NCBI RefSeq assembly: GCF_051014685.1
Contig: NW_027478401.1
Coordinates: 992,001-1,056,000, forward strand
Length of the DNA: 64,000 bases
From: Ptiloglossa arizonensis
Taxonomy: Eukaryota > Arthropoda > Insecta > Hymenoptera > Colletidae
Reading direction: 5' to 3'
This document shows, one piece after another, positions 1 through 12,160 of this stretch; the stretch's first letter is position 1; the number at the start of each line of letters is the position of its first letter. Below the pieces are notes generated by a model. The model saw only the letters and a list, made by a program, of their open reading frames with translations. It had not been told where the DNA came from and did not search any database. A program made the translations under genes and the position numbers.

Positions 1-3000
1 ACTTGCGAATCTTTTGATGGCTTCTAAACCATTCCTTAACTTCAAACTCCAATATCTCGCGAACGGATTGACGAACTCGAGAAGTTCCTGCTGCATCTGA
101 AAGTAGAAGCTCGCCCGATTACAACGGTATGTGTATTTTTGCCCTAGGCAATAGTAGTTATTGGTTTCGAGTATCAGACTTGCGAAAATTTTGATGGTTT
201 CTCAACCATTCCTTAATTTCAAACTCCCATATCTCGCGAACGGATTGACGAACTAGAGAAATTCCAGTTGCATCTGAAAGCAGAAACTCGTCCGATTACA
301 ATGGTGTGTGTACTTTTCCCCTAGGCCATTCCAGTTATTGGTTTCGAGTATCAGACCACCGAAAATTTTGATGGTTTCTCAACCATTCCTTAACTTCAAA
401 CTCCCATATCTCGCGAACGGTTTCACGAACTCGAGAAATTCCTGCTGCATCTGAAAGCAGAAACTCGCCCAATTACAACGGTATGTGTATTTTTGCCCTA
501 GGCAATAGGAGTTATTGGTTTCGAGTATCAGACTTGGGAAAATTTTGATGATTTCTCAACCATACCTTAACTTCAAACTCCCAAATCTCGCGAACGGATT
601 ACCAACTCGAGAAATTCCAGTTGCATCTTAAAGCAGAATCTCGCCCGATTACAATGGTATGTGTATTTTTGCCCTAGGCCATAGCAGTTATTGGTTTCGA
701 GTATCAGAATTGCGAAAATTTTGATGGTATCTCAACCATTCCTTAACTTCAAACTCCCATATCTCGCGAACGGATTGACGAACTCGAGAAATTCCTGTTG
801 CATCTGAAAGTAGAAACTCGCCTGATTACAACGGGGTGTGTACTTTTCCCCTAGGCCATTCCAGTTATTGGTTTCGAGTATCAGACCAGCGAAAATTTTG
901 ATGGTTTCTCAACCATTCCTTAACTTCAAACTCCCATATCTCGCGAACGGATTGACGAACTCGAGAAATTCCTGTTGCATCTGAAGGTAGAAGATCGCCT
1001 GATTACAACGGTATGTGTATTTTTGCCCTAGGCAATAGTAGTTATTGGTTTCGAGTATCAGACTTGCGAATCTTTTGATGGCTTCTTAACCATTCCTTAA
1101 CTTCAAACTCCCATATCTCGCGAACGGATTGACGATCTCGAGAAATTCCTGTTGCATCTGAAGGTAGAAGATCGCCTGATTACAACGGTATGTGTATTTT
1201 TGCCCTAGGCAATAGTAGTTATTGGTTTCGAGTATCAGACTTGCGAATCTTTTGATGGTTTCTCAACCATTCCTTAACTTCAAACTCCCATATCTCGCGA
1301 ACGGATTGACGAACTCGAGAAATTCCTGTTGCATCTGAAAGTAGAAACTCGCCTGATTACAACGGGGTGTGTACTTTTCCCCTAGGCCATTCCAGTTATT
1401 GGTTTCGAGTATCAGACCAGCGAAAATTTTGATGGTTTCTCAACCATTCCTTAACTTCAAACTCCCATATCTCGCGAACGGATTGACGAACTCGAGAAAT
1501 TCCTGTTGCATCTGAAGGTAGAAACTCGCCTGATTACAACGGGGTGTGTACTTTTCCCCTAGGCCATTCCAGTTATTGGTTTCGAGTATCAGACCAGCGA
1601 AAATTTTGATGGTCTCTCAACCATTCCTTAACTTCAAACTCCCATACCTCGCGAACGGATTAACGAACTCGAGAAATTCCTGTTGCGTCTGAAGGTAGAA
1701 GATCGCCCGATTACAACGGTATGTGTATTTTTGCCCTAGGCAATAGTAGTTATTGGTTTCGTGTATCAGACTTGCAAAAATTTTGATGATTTCTCAACCA
1801 TTCCTTAACTTCAAACTCCCATATCTCGCGAACGGATTACCAACTCGAGAAATTCCTGTTGCATCTGAAAGTAGAAACTCGCCCGATTACAATGGGGTGT
1901 GTACTTTTCCCCTAGGCCATTCCAGTTATTGTTTTCGAGTATCAGACCAGCGAAAATTTTGATGGTTTCTCAACCATTCCTTAACTTCAAACTCCCATAT
2001 CTCGCGAACGGTTTCACGAACTCGAGAAATTCCTGCTACATCTGAATGTAGAAGCGCGCCCGATTACAACGGTATGTGTATTTTTGCCCTAGGCAATAGT
2101 AGTTATTGGTTTCGAGTATCAGACTTGCAAAAATTTTGATGATTTCTCAACCAATCCTTAACTTCAAACTCCCATATCTCGCGAACGGATTACCAACTCG
2201 AGAAATTCCAGTTGCATCTGAATGCATAATTTCGCCCGATTACAATGGTATATGTATTTTTGGCCTAGGACATAGCAGTTATTGGTTTCGAGTATCAGAC
2301 TTGCGAAAATTTTGATGGTTTCTCAACCATTCCTTAACTTCAAACTCCCATATCTCGCGAACGGATTGACGAACTAGAGAAATTCCAGTTGCATCTGAAA
2401 GCAGAAACTCGCCTGATTACAACGGGGTGTGTACTTTTCCCCTAGGCCATTCCAATTATTGGTTTCGAGTATCAGACTAGCGAAAATTTTGATGGTTTCT
2501 CAACCATTCCTTAACTTCAAACTCCCATATCTCGCGGACGGATTGACGAACTCGAGAAGTTCCTGTTGCATGTGAAAGTAGAAACTCGCCCGATTACAAT
2601 GGTGTGTGTACTTTTCCCCTAGGCCATTCCAGTTATTGGTTTCGAGTATCAGACCAGCGAAAATTTTTGTGGTTTCTCAACCATTCCTTAACTTCAAACT
2701 CCCATATCTCGCGAACGGATTGCCGGACTCGAGAAATTCCTGTTGCATGTGAAAGTAGAAGCTCGCCCGATTGCAACGGTATGTGTATATTCCCCCTAAG
2801 CCTTTGTAGTTATTGGTTTCGAGTATTAGACTTTCGAAAATTTTGATGGTTTCTCAACCATTCCTTAACTTCAAACACCCATATCTCGCGAACGGCATGA
2901 CGAACTCGAGAAATTCCTGTTGCATCTGAAAGTAGAAACTCGCCCGATTACAAAGATATGTGTGTTTTTCCCCTAGGCCTTTGTTGTTATTGGTTTCGAG

Positions 3001-3174
3001 TATCAGACTTGCGTAAATTTTGATGGGTTCTCAACCATTCCTTAACTTCAATCTCCCATATTTCGCGAACGGATTGACGAACTCGAGAAATTCCTGTTGC
3101 ATCTGAAAGTAGAAACCCGCCCGATTACAATGGTGTGTGTACTTTTCCCCTAGGCCATTCCATTTATTGGTTTC
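1..3174 (-). repeat. 177-bp satellite array, left block (reverse orientation)
   Basis: About 18 tandem monomers of roughly 177 bp. The landmark TTTTGATGGTTTCTCAACC recurs near 190, 368 and so on, every 177-178 bases. Each monomer also carries TCGCGAACGG, CTCGAGAAATTCC, GATTACAACGG, CCTAGGC and TTATTGGTTTCGAG. This is the reverse complement of the family filling 3555-43194, so I label it minus relative to that block. The array starts before the window and stops within a monomer at 3174, just after the TTATTGGTTTC landmark. Several 60-80-codon open frames inside it are periodic by-products with no protein signature. Centromeric or pericentromeric function is inferred from monomer length and organisation. 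Confidence 0.95.
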
Positions 3175-3554
3175 ATTAACGTCTTCACGCTCTCACACGC
3201 CTTACAAAAATCTTGTTTTCTACTTGTTCTCACATCTTAAATAATTATTCTAAGTTCGCAGCCAATTAGCTCGGCGTTACTCGTGGTAAGTGATACTTCG
3301 TCGCGAGTAGTACCGATTACCAGGTTTCACCACGTGGAGGTTGCTGCGAGCGGAGACCCGGAGAGAGATAGATGGAATCAAAGTTTCATCGATCTTCCTC
3401 GACACGCGATACAAACGAAGATACTAAACCAAAGAGATGGAAAGAATCAATTTTCCTTCGATCTCCTTGTTTAGTTCTGCCGAACAAATACATTATGGAA
3501 AAATTAGGCAAAATTGGGAAAGACGCGACACGAACCGTGCAGTTCGGAATGCTT
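3175..3554. other. Non-satellite island at the satellite inversion point
   Basis: 380 bp with no satellite landmarks and more balanced, CpG-containing composition (GTCGCGAG, ACACGCG, GAAAGACGCGACACG). It separates oppositely oriented satellite blocks. Two short overlapping open frames (from 3283 and 3372) cross it; the second runs on into the satellite, and neither has a recognisable domain. I do not recognise the sequence. It could be a fragment of a transposable element or a remnant of the locus where the array inverted. No terminal inverted repeats or clear target-site duplication were seen. Confidence 0.7.
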
Positions 3555-6500
3555 GAGATATGGGGGTTTGAAGTTAAGGAATGGTTGAGAAACCATCAAA
3601 ATTTTCGCCGGTCTGGTACTCGAAACCAATAACTACTATGGCCTAGGGCAAAAATGCACATACCTTTGTAATCGGGCGAGTTTCCACTTTCAGATGAAAC
3701 AGGAATTTCTCGAGTTCGTCATTCCGTTCGCGAGATATGGGAGTTTGAAGTTAATGAATGCTTGAGAAACCATCACAATTTGCGCAAGTCTGATACTCGA
3801 AACCAATAACTACTATGGCCTAGGTCAAAAATACACGTACCGTTGTAATCGGGCGTGTTTCTGCTTTCAGATGCAATAGGAAATTCTCGAGTTCGTCAAT
3901 CCGTTCGCGAGATATGGGAGTTTGAAGTTGCGGAATGGTTGAGAAACCATCACAATTTTCGCAAGTCTGATACTCGAAACCAATAACTACTATGGCCTAG
4001 GGCAGAAATGCACATACCGTCGAAATCGGGCGAGTTTCTGCTTTCAGATGCAACAGGAATTTCTCGAGTTCGTCAATCCGTTCGTGAGATATGGCAGTTT
4101 GAAGTTAAGGAATGGTTGAGAAACCATCAAAGCTTTCGCAAGTCTGATACTCGAAACCAATAACGACAAAGGCCTAGGGGAAAAGTGCACATACCTTTGT
4201 AATCGGGCGAGTTTCCACTTTCAGATGCAACAGGAATCTCTCGAGTTCGTCATTCCGTTCGCGAGATATGGGAGTTTGAAGTTAGGGAATGGTTGAGAAA
4301 CCATCAAAACTTTCGCAAGTGTGATACTCGACACCAATAACTACAAAGGCCTAGGGGAAAAATGCACATACCTCTGTAATCGGGCGAGATACCACTTTCA
4401 GATGCAATAGGAATTTCTCGAGTTTGTCAATCCGTTCGCGAGATATGGGAGTTTGATGTTAAGGAATGGTTGAGAAACCATCAAAATTTAGGCTAGTCTG
4501 ATACTCGAAACCAATAACTACAAAGGCCTAGGGGAAAAATACACGTACCCTTGTAATCGGGCGAGATTCCACATTCAGATGCAACAGGAATTTCTCGAGT
4601 TCGTCAATCCGTTAGCGAGATATAGGAGTTTGAAGTTAAGGAATGCTTGAGAAACTATCAAAATTTTGGCTAGTCTGGAACTCGAAACCAATAACTACTA
4701 TTGCCTAGGGCAAAAATGCACATAACGTTGTAATCGGGCGAGTTTCTGCTTTCAGATACAATAGAAAATTCTCGAGTTCGTCAATCCGTTCGCCAGATAT
4801 GGGAGTTTGAAGTTACGGAATGGTTGAGAAACCATCACAATTTTCGCAAGTCTGATACTCGAAACCAATAACTACAAAGGCCTAGGGGAAAAGTGCACAT
4901 ACCTTTGTAATCGGGCGAGTTTCCACTTTCAGATGCAACAGGAATTACTCGAGTTCGTCATTCCGTTCGCGAGATATGGGAGTTTGAAGTTAAGGAATGC
5001 TTGAGAAACCATCAAAATTTTCTCAAGTCTGTTACTCGAAACCAATAACTACAAAGGCCTAGGGGAAAAATGCATATACCTTTGTAATCGGGCGAGTTTC
5101 CACTTTCAGATGCAATAGGAAATTCTCGAGTTCGTCACTCCGCTCGCGAGATATGGGAGTTTGAAGTTGCGGAATGGTTGAGAAACTATCAAAATTTTCG
5201 CAAGTCTGGAACTCGAAACCAATAACTACTATGGCCTAGGGCAAAAATGCACATACCTTTGTAATCGGGCGAGTTTCCACTTTCAGATGAAACAGGAATT
5301 TCTCGAGTTCGTCATTCCCTTCGCGAGATATGGGAGTTTGAAGTTAAGGAATTCTTGAGAAACCATCACAATTTGCGCAAGTCTGATACTCGAAACCAAT
5401 AACTACTATGGCCTAGGTCGAAAATACACGTACCGTTGTAATCGGGCGAGTTTCTGCTTTCAGATGCAACAGGAATTTCTCGAGTTCGTCAATCCGTTCG
5501 TGAGATATGGCGGTTTGAAGTTAAGGAATGGTTGAGAAACCATCAAAGCTTTCGCAAGTCTGATACTCGAAACCAATAACGACAAAGGCCTAGGTGAAAA
5601 GTGCACATACCTTTGTAATCGGGCGAGTTTCCACTTTCAGATGCAACAGGAATCTCTCGAGTTCGTCATTCCGTTCGCGAGATATGGGAGTTTGAAGTTA
5701 GGGAATGGTTGAGAAACCATCAAAACTTTCGCAAGTCTGGAACCCGAAACCAATAACTACTATTGCCTAGGGCAAAAATGCACATAACGTTGTAATCGGG
5801 CGAGTTTCTGCTTTCAGATACAATAGAAAATTCTCGAGTTCGTCAATCCGTTCGCCAGATATGGGAGTTTGAAGTTACGGAATGGTTGATAAACCATCAC
5901 AATTTTCGCAAGTCTGATACTCGAAACCAATAACTACAAAGGCCTAGGGGAAAAGTGCACATACCTTTGTAATCGGGCGAGTTTCCACTTTCAGATGCAA
6001 CAGGAATTACTCCAGTTCGTCATTCCGTTCGCGAGATATGGGAGTTTGAAGTTAAGGAATGCTTGAGAAACCATCAAAATTTTCTCAAGTCTGATATTCG
6101 AAACCAATAACTACAAAGGCCTAGGGGAAAAATGCATATACCTTTGTAATCGGGCGAGTTTCCACTTTCAGATGCAACGGAAATTCTCGAGTTCGTCACT
6201 CCGTTCGCGAGATATGGGAGTTTGAAGTTAAGGAATGGTTGAGATACCATCAAAACTTTCGCAAGTCTGATACTCGTAACCAGTAACTACAAAGGCCTAG
6301 GGGAAAAATGCACATACCGTTGATATCGGGCGTGTTTCTGCTTTCAGATGCAATAGGAAATTCTCGAGTTCGTCAATCCGTTCGCGAGATATGGGAGTTT
6401 GAAGTTGCGGAATGGTTGAGAAACCATCACAATTTTCGCAAGTCTGATACGCGAAACCAATAACTACTATGGCCTAGGGCAAAAATGCACATACCGTTGA

Positions 6501-7560
6501 AATCGGGCGAGTTTCTGCTTTCAGATGCAACAGGAATTTCTCGAGTTCGTCAATCCGTTCGTGAGATATGGCAGTTTGAAGTTAAGGAATGGTTGAGAAA
6601 CCATCAAAGCTTTCGCAAGTCTGATACTCGAAACCAATAACGACAAAGGCCTAGGGGAAAAGTGCACATACCTTTGTAATCGGGCGAGTTTCCACTTTCA
6701 GATGCAACAGGAATCTCTCGAGTTCGTCATTCCGTTCGCGAGATATGGGAGTTTGAAGTTAGGGAATGGTTGAGAAACCATCTAAACTTTCGCAAGTCTG
6801 ATACTCGAAACCAATAACTACAAAGGCCTAAGGGAAAAATGCACATACCTCTGTAATCGGGCGAGATTCCACTTTCAGATGCAATAGGAATTTCTCGAGT
6901 TTGTCAATCCGTTCGCGAGATATGGGAGTTTGATGTTAAGGAATGGTTGAGAAACCATCAAAATTTTGGCTAGTCTGATACTCGAAACCAATAACTACAA
7001 AGGCCTAGGGGAAAAATACACGTACCCTTGTAATCGGGCGAGATTCCACATTCAGATGCAACAGGAATTTCTCGAGTTCGTCAATCCGTTAGCGAGATAT
7101 AGGAGTTTGAAGTTAAGGAATGCTTGAGAAACTATCAAAATTTTCGCAAGTCTGGAACTCGAAACCAATAACTACTATTGCCTAGGGCAAAAATGCACAT
7201 AACGTTGTAATCGGGCGAGTTTCTGCTTTCAGATACAATAGAAAATTCTCGAGTTCGTCAATCCGTTCGCCAGATATGGGAGTTTGAAGTTACGGAATGG
7301 TTGAGAAACCATCACAATTTTCGCAAGTCTGATACTCGAAACCAATAACTACAAAGGCCTAGGGGAAAAGTGCACATACCTTTGTAATCGGGCGAGTTTC
7401 CACTTTCAGATGCAACAGGAATTTCTCGAGTTCGTCATTCCGTTCGCGAGATATGGGAGTTTGAAGTTAAGGAATGCTTGAGAAACCATCAAAATTTTCT
7501 CAAGTCTGTTACTCGAAACCAATAACTACAAAGGCCTAGGGGAAAAATGCATATACCTTT

Positions 7561-10500
7561 GTAATCGGGCGAGTTTCCACTTTCAGATGCAATAGGAAAT
7601 TCTCGAGTTCGTCACTCCGCTCGCGAGATATGGGATTTTGAAGTTAAGGAATGGTTGAGATACCATCAAAACTTTCGCAAGTCTGATACTCGAAACCAAT
7701 AACTACAAAGGCCTAGGGGAAAAATGCGCATACCGTTGAAATCGGGCGTGTTTCTGCTTTCAGATGCAATAGGAAATTCTCGAGTTCGTCAATCCGTTCG
7801 CGAGATATGGGAGTTTGAAGTTGCGGAATGGTTGAGAAACCATCACAATTTTCGCAAGTCTGATACTCGAAACCAATAACTACTATGGCCTAGACCAAAA
7901 ATGCACATACCGTTGAAATCGGGCGAGTTTCTGCTTTCAGATGCAACAGGAATTTCTCGAGTTCGTCAATCCGTTCGGGAGATATGGCAGTTTGAAGTTA
8001 AGGAATGGTTGAGAAACCATCAAAGCTTTCGCAAGTCTGATACTCGAAACCAATAACGACAAAGGCCTAGGGGAAAAGTGCACATACCTTTGTAATCGGG
8101 CGAGTTTCCACTTTCAGATGCAACAGCAATCTCTCGAGTTCGTCATTCCGTTAGCGAGATATGGGAGTTTGAAGTTAGAGAATGGTTGAGAAACCATCAA
8201 AATTTTCGCCGGTCTGGTACTCGAAACCAATAACTACTATGGCCTAGGGCAAAAATGCACATACCTTTGTAATCGGGCGAGTTTCCACTTTCAGATGAAA
8301 CAGGAATTTCTCGAGTTCGTCATTCCCTTCGCGAGATATGGGAGTTTGAAGTTAAGGAATGCTTGAGAAACCATCACAATTTGCGCAAGTCTGATACTCG
8401 AAACCAATAACTACTATGGCCTAGGTCAAAGATACACGTACCGTTGTAATCGGGCGTGTTTCTGCTTTCAGATGCAATAGGAAATTCTCGAGTTCGTCAA
8501 TCCGTTCGCGAGATATGGGAGTTTGAAGTTGCGGAATGGTTGAGAAACCATCACAATTTTCGCAAGTCTGATACTCGAAACCAATAACTACTATGGCCTA
8601 GGGCAAAAATGCACATACCGTTGAAATCGGGCGAGTTTCTGCTTTCAGATGCAACAGGAATTTCTCGAGTTCGTCAATCCGTTCGTGAGATATGGCAGTT
8701 TGAAGTTAAGGAATGGTTGAGAAACCATCAAAGCTTTCGCAAGTCTGATACTCGAAACCAATAACGACAAAGGCCTAGGTGAAAAGTGCACATACCTTTG
8801 TAATCGGGCGAGTTTCCACTTTCAGATGCAACAGGAATCTCTCGAGTTCGTCATTCCGTTCGCGAGATATGGGAGTTTGAAGTTAGGGAATGGTTGAGAA
8901 ACCATCAAAACTTTCGCAAGTCTGGAACCCGAAACCAATAACTACTATTGCCTAGGGCAAAAATGCACATAACGTTGTAATCGGGCGAGTTTCCACTTTC
9001 AGATGCAATAGGAAATTCTCGAGTTCGTCACTCCGTTCGCGAGATATGGGAGTTTGAAGTTAAGGAATGGTTGAGATGCCATCAAAACTTTCGCAAGTCT
9101 GATACTCGAAACCAATAACTACAAAGGCCTAGGGGAAAAGTGCACGTACCTTTGTAATCGGGCGAGTTTCCACTTTCAGATGCAACAGGATTTCTCGAGT
9201 TCGTCATTCCGTTCGCGAGATATGGGAGTTTGAAGTTAAGGAATGCTTGAAAAACCATCAAAATTTTCACAAGTCTGATACTCGAAACCAATAACTACAA
9301 AGGCCTAGGGGAAAAATGCACATACCACTGTAATCGGGCGAGATTCCACTTTCAGATGCAATAGGAATTTCTCGAGTTTGTCAATCCGTTCGCGAGATAT
9401 GGGAGTTTGATGTTAAGGAATGGTTGAGAAACCATCAAAATTTTGGCTAGTCTGATACTCGAAACCAATAACTACAAAGGCCTAGGGTAAAAATACACGT
9501 ACCCTTGTAATCGGGCGAGATTCCACATTCAGATGCGACAGGAATTTCTCGAGTTCGTCAATCCGTTCGCGAGATATGGGAGTTTGAAGTTAAGGAATGC
9601 TTGAGAAACCATCAAAATTTTCGCCAGTCTGATACTCGAAACCAATAACTACAAAGGCCTAGGGGAAAAGTGCACATACCTTTGTAATCGGGCGAGTTTC
9701 CACTTTCAGATGCAACAGGAATTACTCGAGTTCGTCATTCCGTTCGCGAGATATGGGAGTTTGAAGTTAAGGAATGCTTGAGAAACCATCAAAACTTTCG
9801 CAAGTCTGATACACGAAACCTATAACTATAAAGGCCTAGGGGAAAAATGCACATACCTTTGTAATCGGCCGAGTTTCCACTTTCAGATGCAACAGGAATT
9901 TCTGGGGTTTGTCAATCCGTTCGCGAGATATGGGAGTTTGAAGTTAAGGAATCTTTGAGAAACCATCAAAATTTTCGCATGTCTGATACTCGAATCCAGT
10001 AACTACTATTGCCTAGGGCAAAAATACACATACCGTTGTAATCGGGCGAGTTTCTACTTTCAGCTGCAGTAGGAATTTCTCCAGATCGTCAATCCGTTCG
10101 CGAGATATGGGCGTTTGAAGTTAAGGAATGCTTGAGAATCCATCAAAATTTTCGCAAGTCGGATACTCGAAACCAATAACTACAAAGGCCTAGGGGAAAA
10201 ATGCACATACCTTTGTAATCGGGCGAGTTTCCGCTTTCAGATGCAACAGGAATTTCTCGAGTTCGTCATTCCGTTCGCGAGATATGGGAGTTTGAAGTTA
10301 AGGAATGGTTGAGAAACCATCAAAGCTTTCGCAAGTCTGATACTCGAAACCAATAACGACAAAGGCCTAGGGGAAAAGTGCACATACCTTTGTAATCGGG
10401 CGAGTTTCCACTTTCAGATGCAACAGCAATCTCTCGAGTTCGTCATTCCGTTAGCGAGATATGGGAGTTTGAAGTTAGGGAATGGTTGAGAAACCATCAA

Positions 10501-12160
10501 AATTTTCGCCGGTCTGGTACTCGAAACCAATAACTACTATGGCCTAGGGCAAAAATGCACATACCTTTGTAATCGAGCAAGTTTCCACTTTCAGATGAAA
10601 CAGGAATTTCTCGAGTTCGTCATTCCCTTCGCGAGATATGGGAGTTTGAAGTTAAGGAATGCTTGAGAAACCATCACAATTTGCGCAAGTCTGATACTCG
10701 AAACCAATAACTACTATGGCCTAGGTCAAAGATACACGTACCGTTGTAATCGGGCGTGTTTCTGCTTTCAGATGCAATAGGAAATTCTCGAGTTCGTCAA
10801 TCCGTTCGCGAGATATGGGAGTTTGAAGTTGCGGAATGGTTGAGAAACCATCACAATTTTCGCAAGTCTGATACTCGAAACCAATAACTACTATGGCCTA
10901 GGGCAAAAATGCACATACCGTTGAAATCGGGCGAGTTTCTGCTTTCAGATGCAACAGGAATTTCTCGAGTTCGTCAATCCGTTCGTGAGATATGGCAGTT
11001 TGAAGTTAAGGAATGGTTGAGAAACCATCAAAGCTTTCGCAAGTCTGATACTCGAAACCAATAACGACAAAGGCCTAGGTGAAAAGTGCACATACCTTTG
11101 TAATCGGGCGAGTTTCCACTTTCAGATGCAACAGGAATCTCTCGAGTTCGTCATTCCGTTCGCGAGATATGGGAGTTTGAAGTTAGGGAATGGTTGAGAA
11201 ACCATCAAAACTTTCGCAAGTCTGGAACCCGAAACCAATAACTACTATTGCCTAGGGCAAAAATGCACATAACGTTGTAATCGGGCGAGTTTCCACTTTC
11301 AGATGCAATAGGAAATTCTCGAGTTCGTCACTCCGTTCGCGAGATATGGGAGTTTGAAGTTAAGGAATGGTTGAGATGCCATCAAAACTTTCGCAAGTCT
11401 GATACTCGAAACCACTAACTACAAAGGCCTAGGGGAAAAGTGCACGTACCTTTGTAATCGGGCGAGTTTCCACTTTCAGATGCAACAGGATTTCTCGAGT
11501 TCGTCATTCCGTTCGCGAGATATGGGAGTTTGAAGTTAAGGAATGCTTGAAAAACCATCAAAATTTTCACAAGTCTGATACTCGAAACCAATAACTACAA
11601 AGGCCTAGGGGAAAAATGCACATACCACTGTAATCGGGCGAGATTCCACTTTCAGATGCAATAGGAATTTCTCGAGTTTGTCAATCCGTTCGCGAGATAT
11701 GGGAGTTTGATGTTAAGGAATGGTTGAGAAACCATCAAAATTTTGGCTAGTCTGATACTCGAAACCAATAACTACAAAGGCCTAGGGTAAAAATACACGT
11801 ACCCTTGTAATCGGGCGAGATTCCACATTCAGATGCAACAGGAATTTCTCGAGTTCGTCAATCCGTTCGCGAGATATGGGAGTTTGAAGTTAAGGAATGC
11901 TTGAGAAACCATCAAAATTTTCGCCAGTCTGATACTCGAAACCAATAACTACAAAGGCCTAGGGGAAAAGTGCACATACCTTTGTAATCGGGCGAGTTTC
12001 CACTTTCAGATGCAACAGGAATTACTCGAGTTCGTCATTCCGTTCGCGAGATATGGGAGTTTGAAGTTAAGGAATGCTTGAGAAACCATCAAAACTTTCG
12101 CAAGTCTGATACACGAAACCTATAACTATAAAGGCCTAGGGGAAAAATGCACATACCTTT
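7561..12160 (+). repeat. Higher-order repeat, two type-A 13-mers (2.3 kb each)
   Basis: Two consecutive 2300-bp units (about 7561-9860 and 9861-12160), each about 13 monomers. Rare variants recur exactly 2300 bp apart: GCCGGTCTGGTACTCG at about 8207 and 10507, CAGATGAAACAGG at about 8291 and 10591, the TTGAGATGCCATC subtype near 9070 and 11370, and GTAATCGGCCGAG near 9861 and 12161. The two units are almost identical over about 8000-9890 and 10300-12190; before about 8000 the correspondence weakens. Unit edges were set by eye from the GTAATCGGCCGAG marker. Confidence 0.75.

Noticed and set aside
3283..3632. Two overlapping small open frames in the island at the inversion point
   Set aside because: 63 and 86 codons, no recognised domain, and the second runs into satellite. 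I kept the island as a feature but not the frames as genes.
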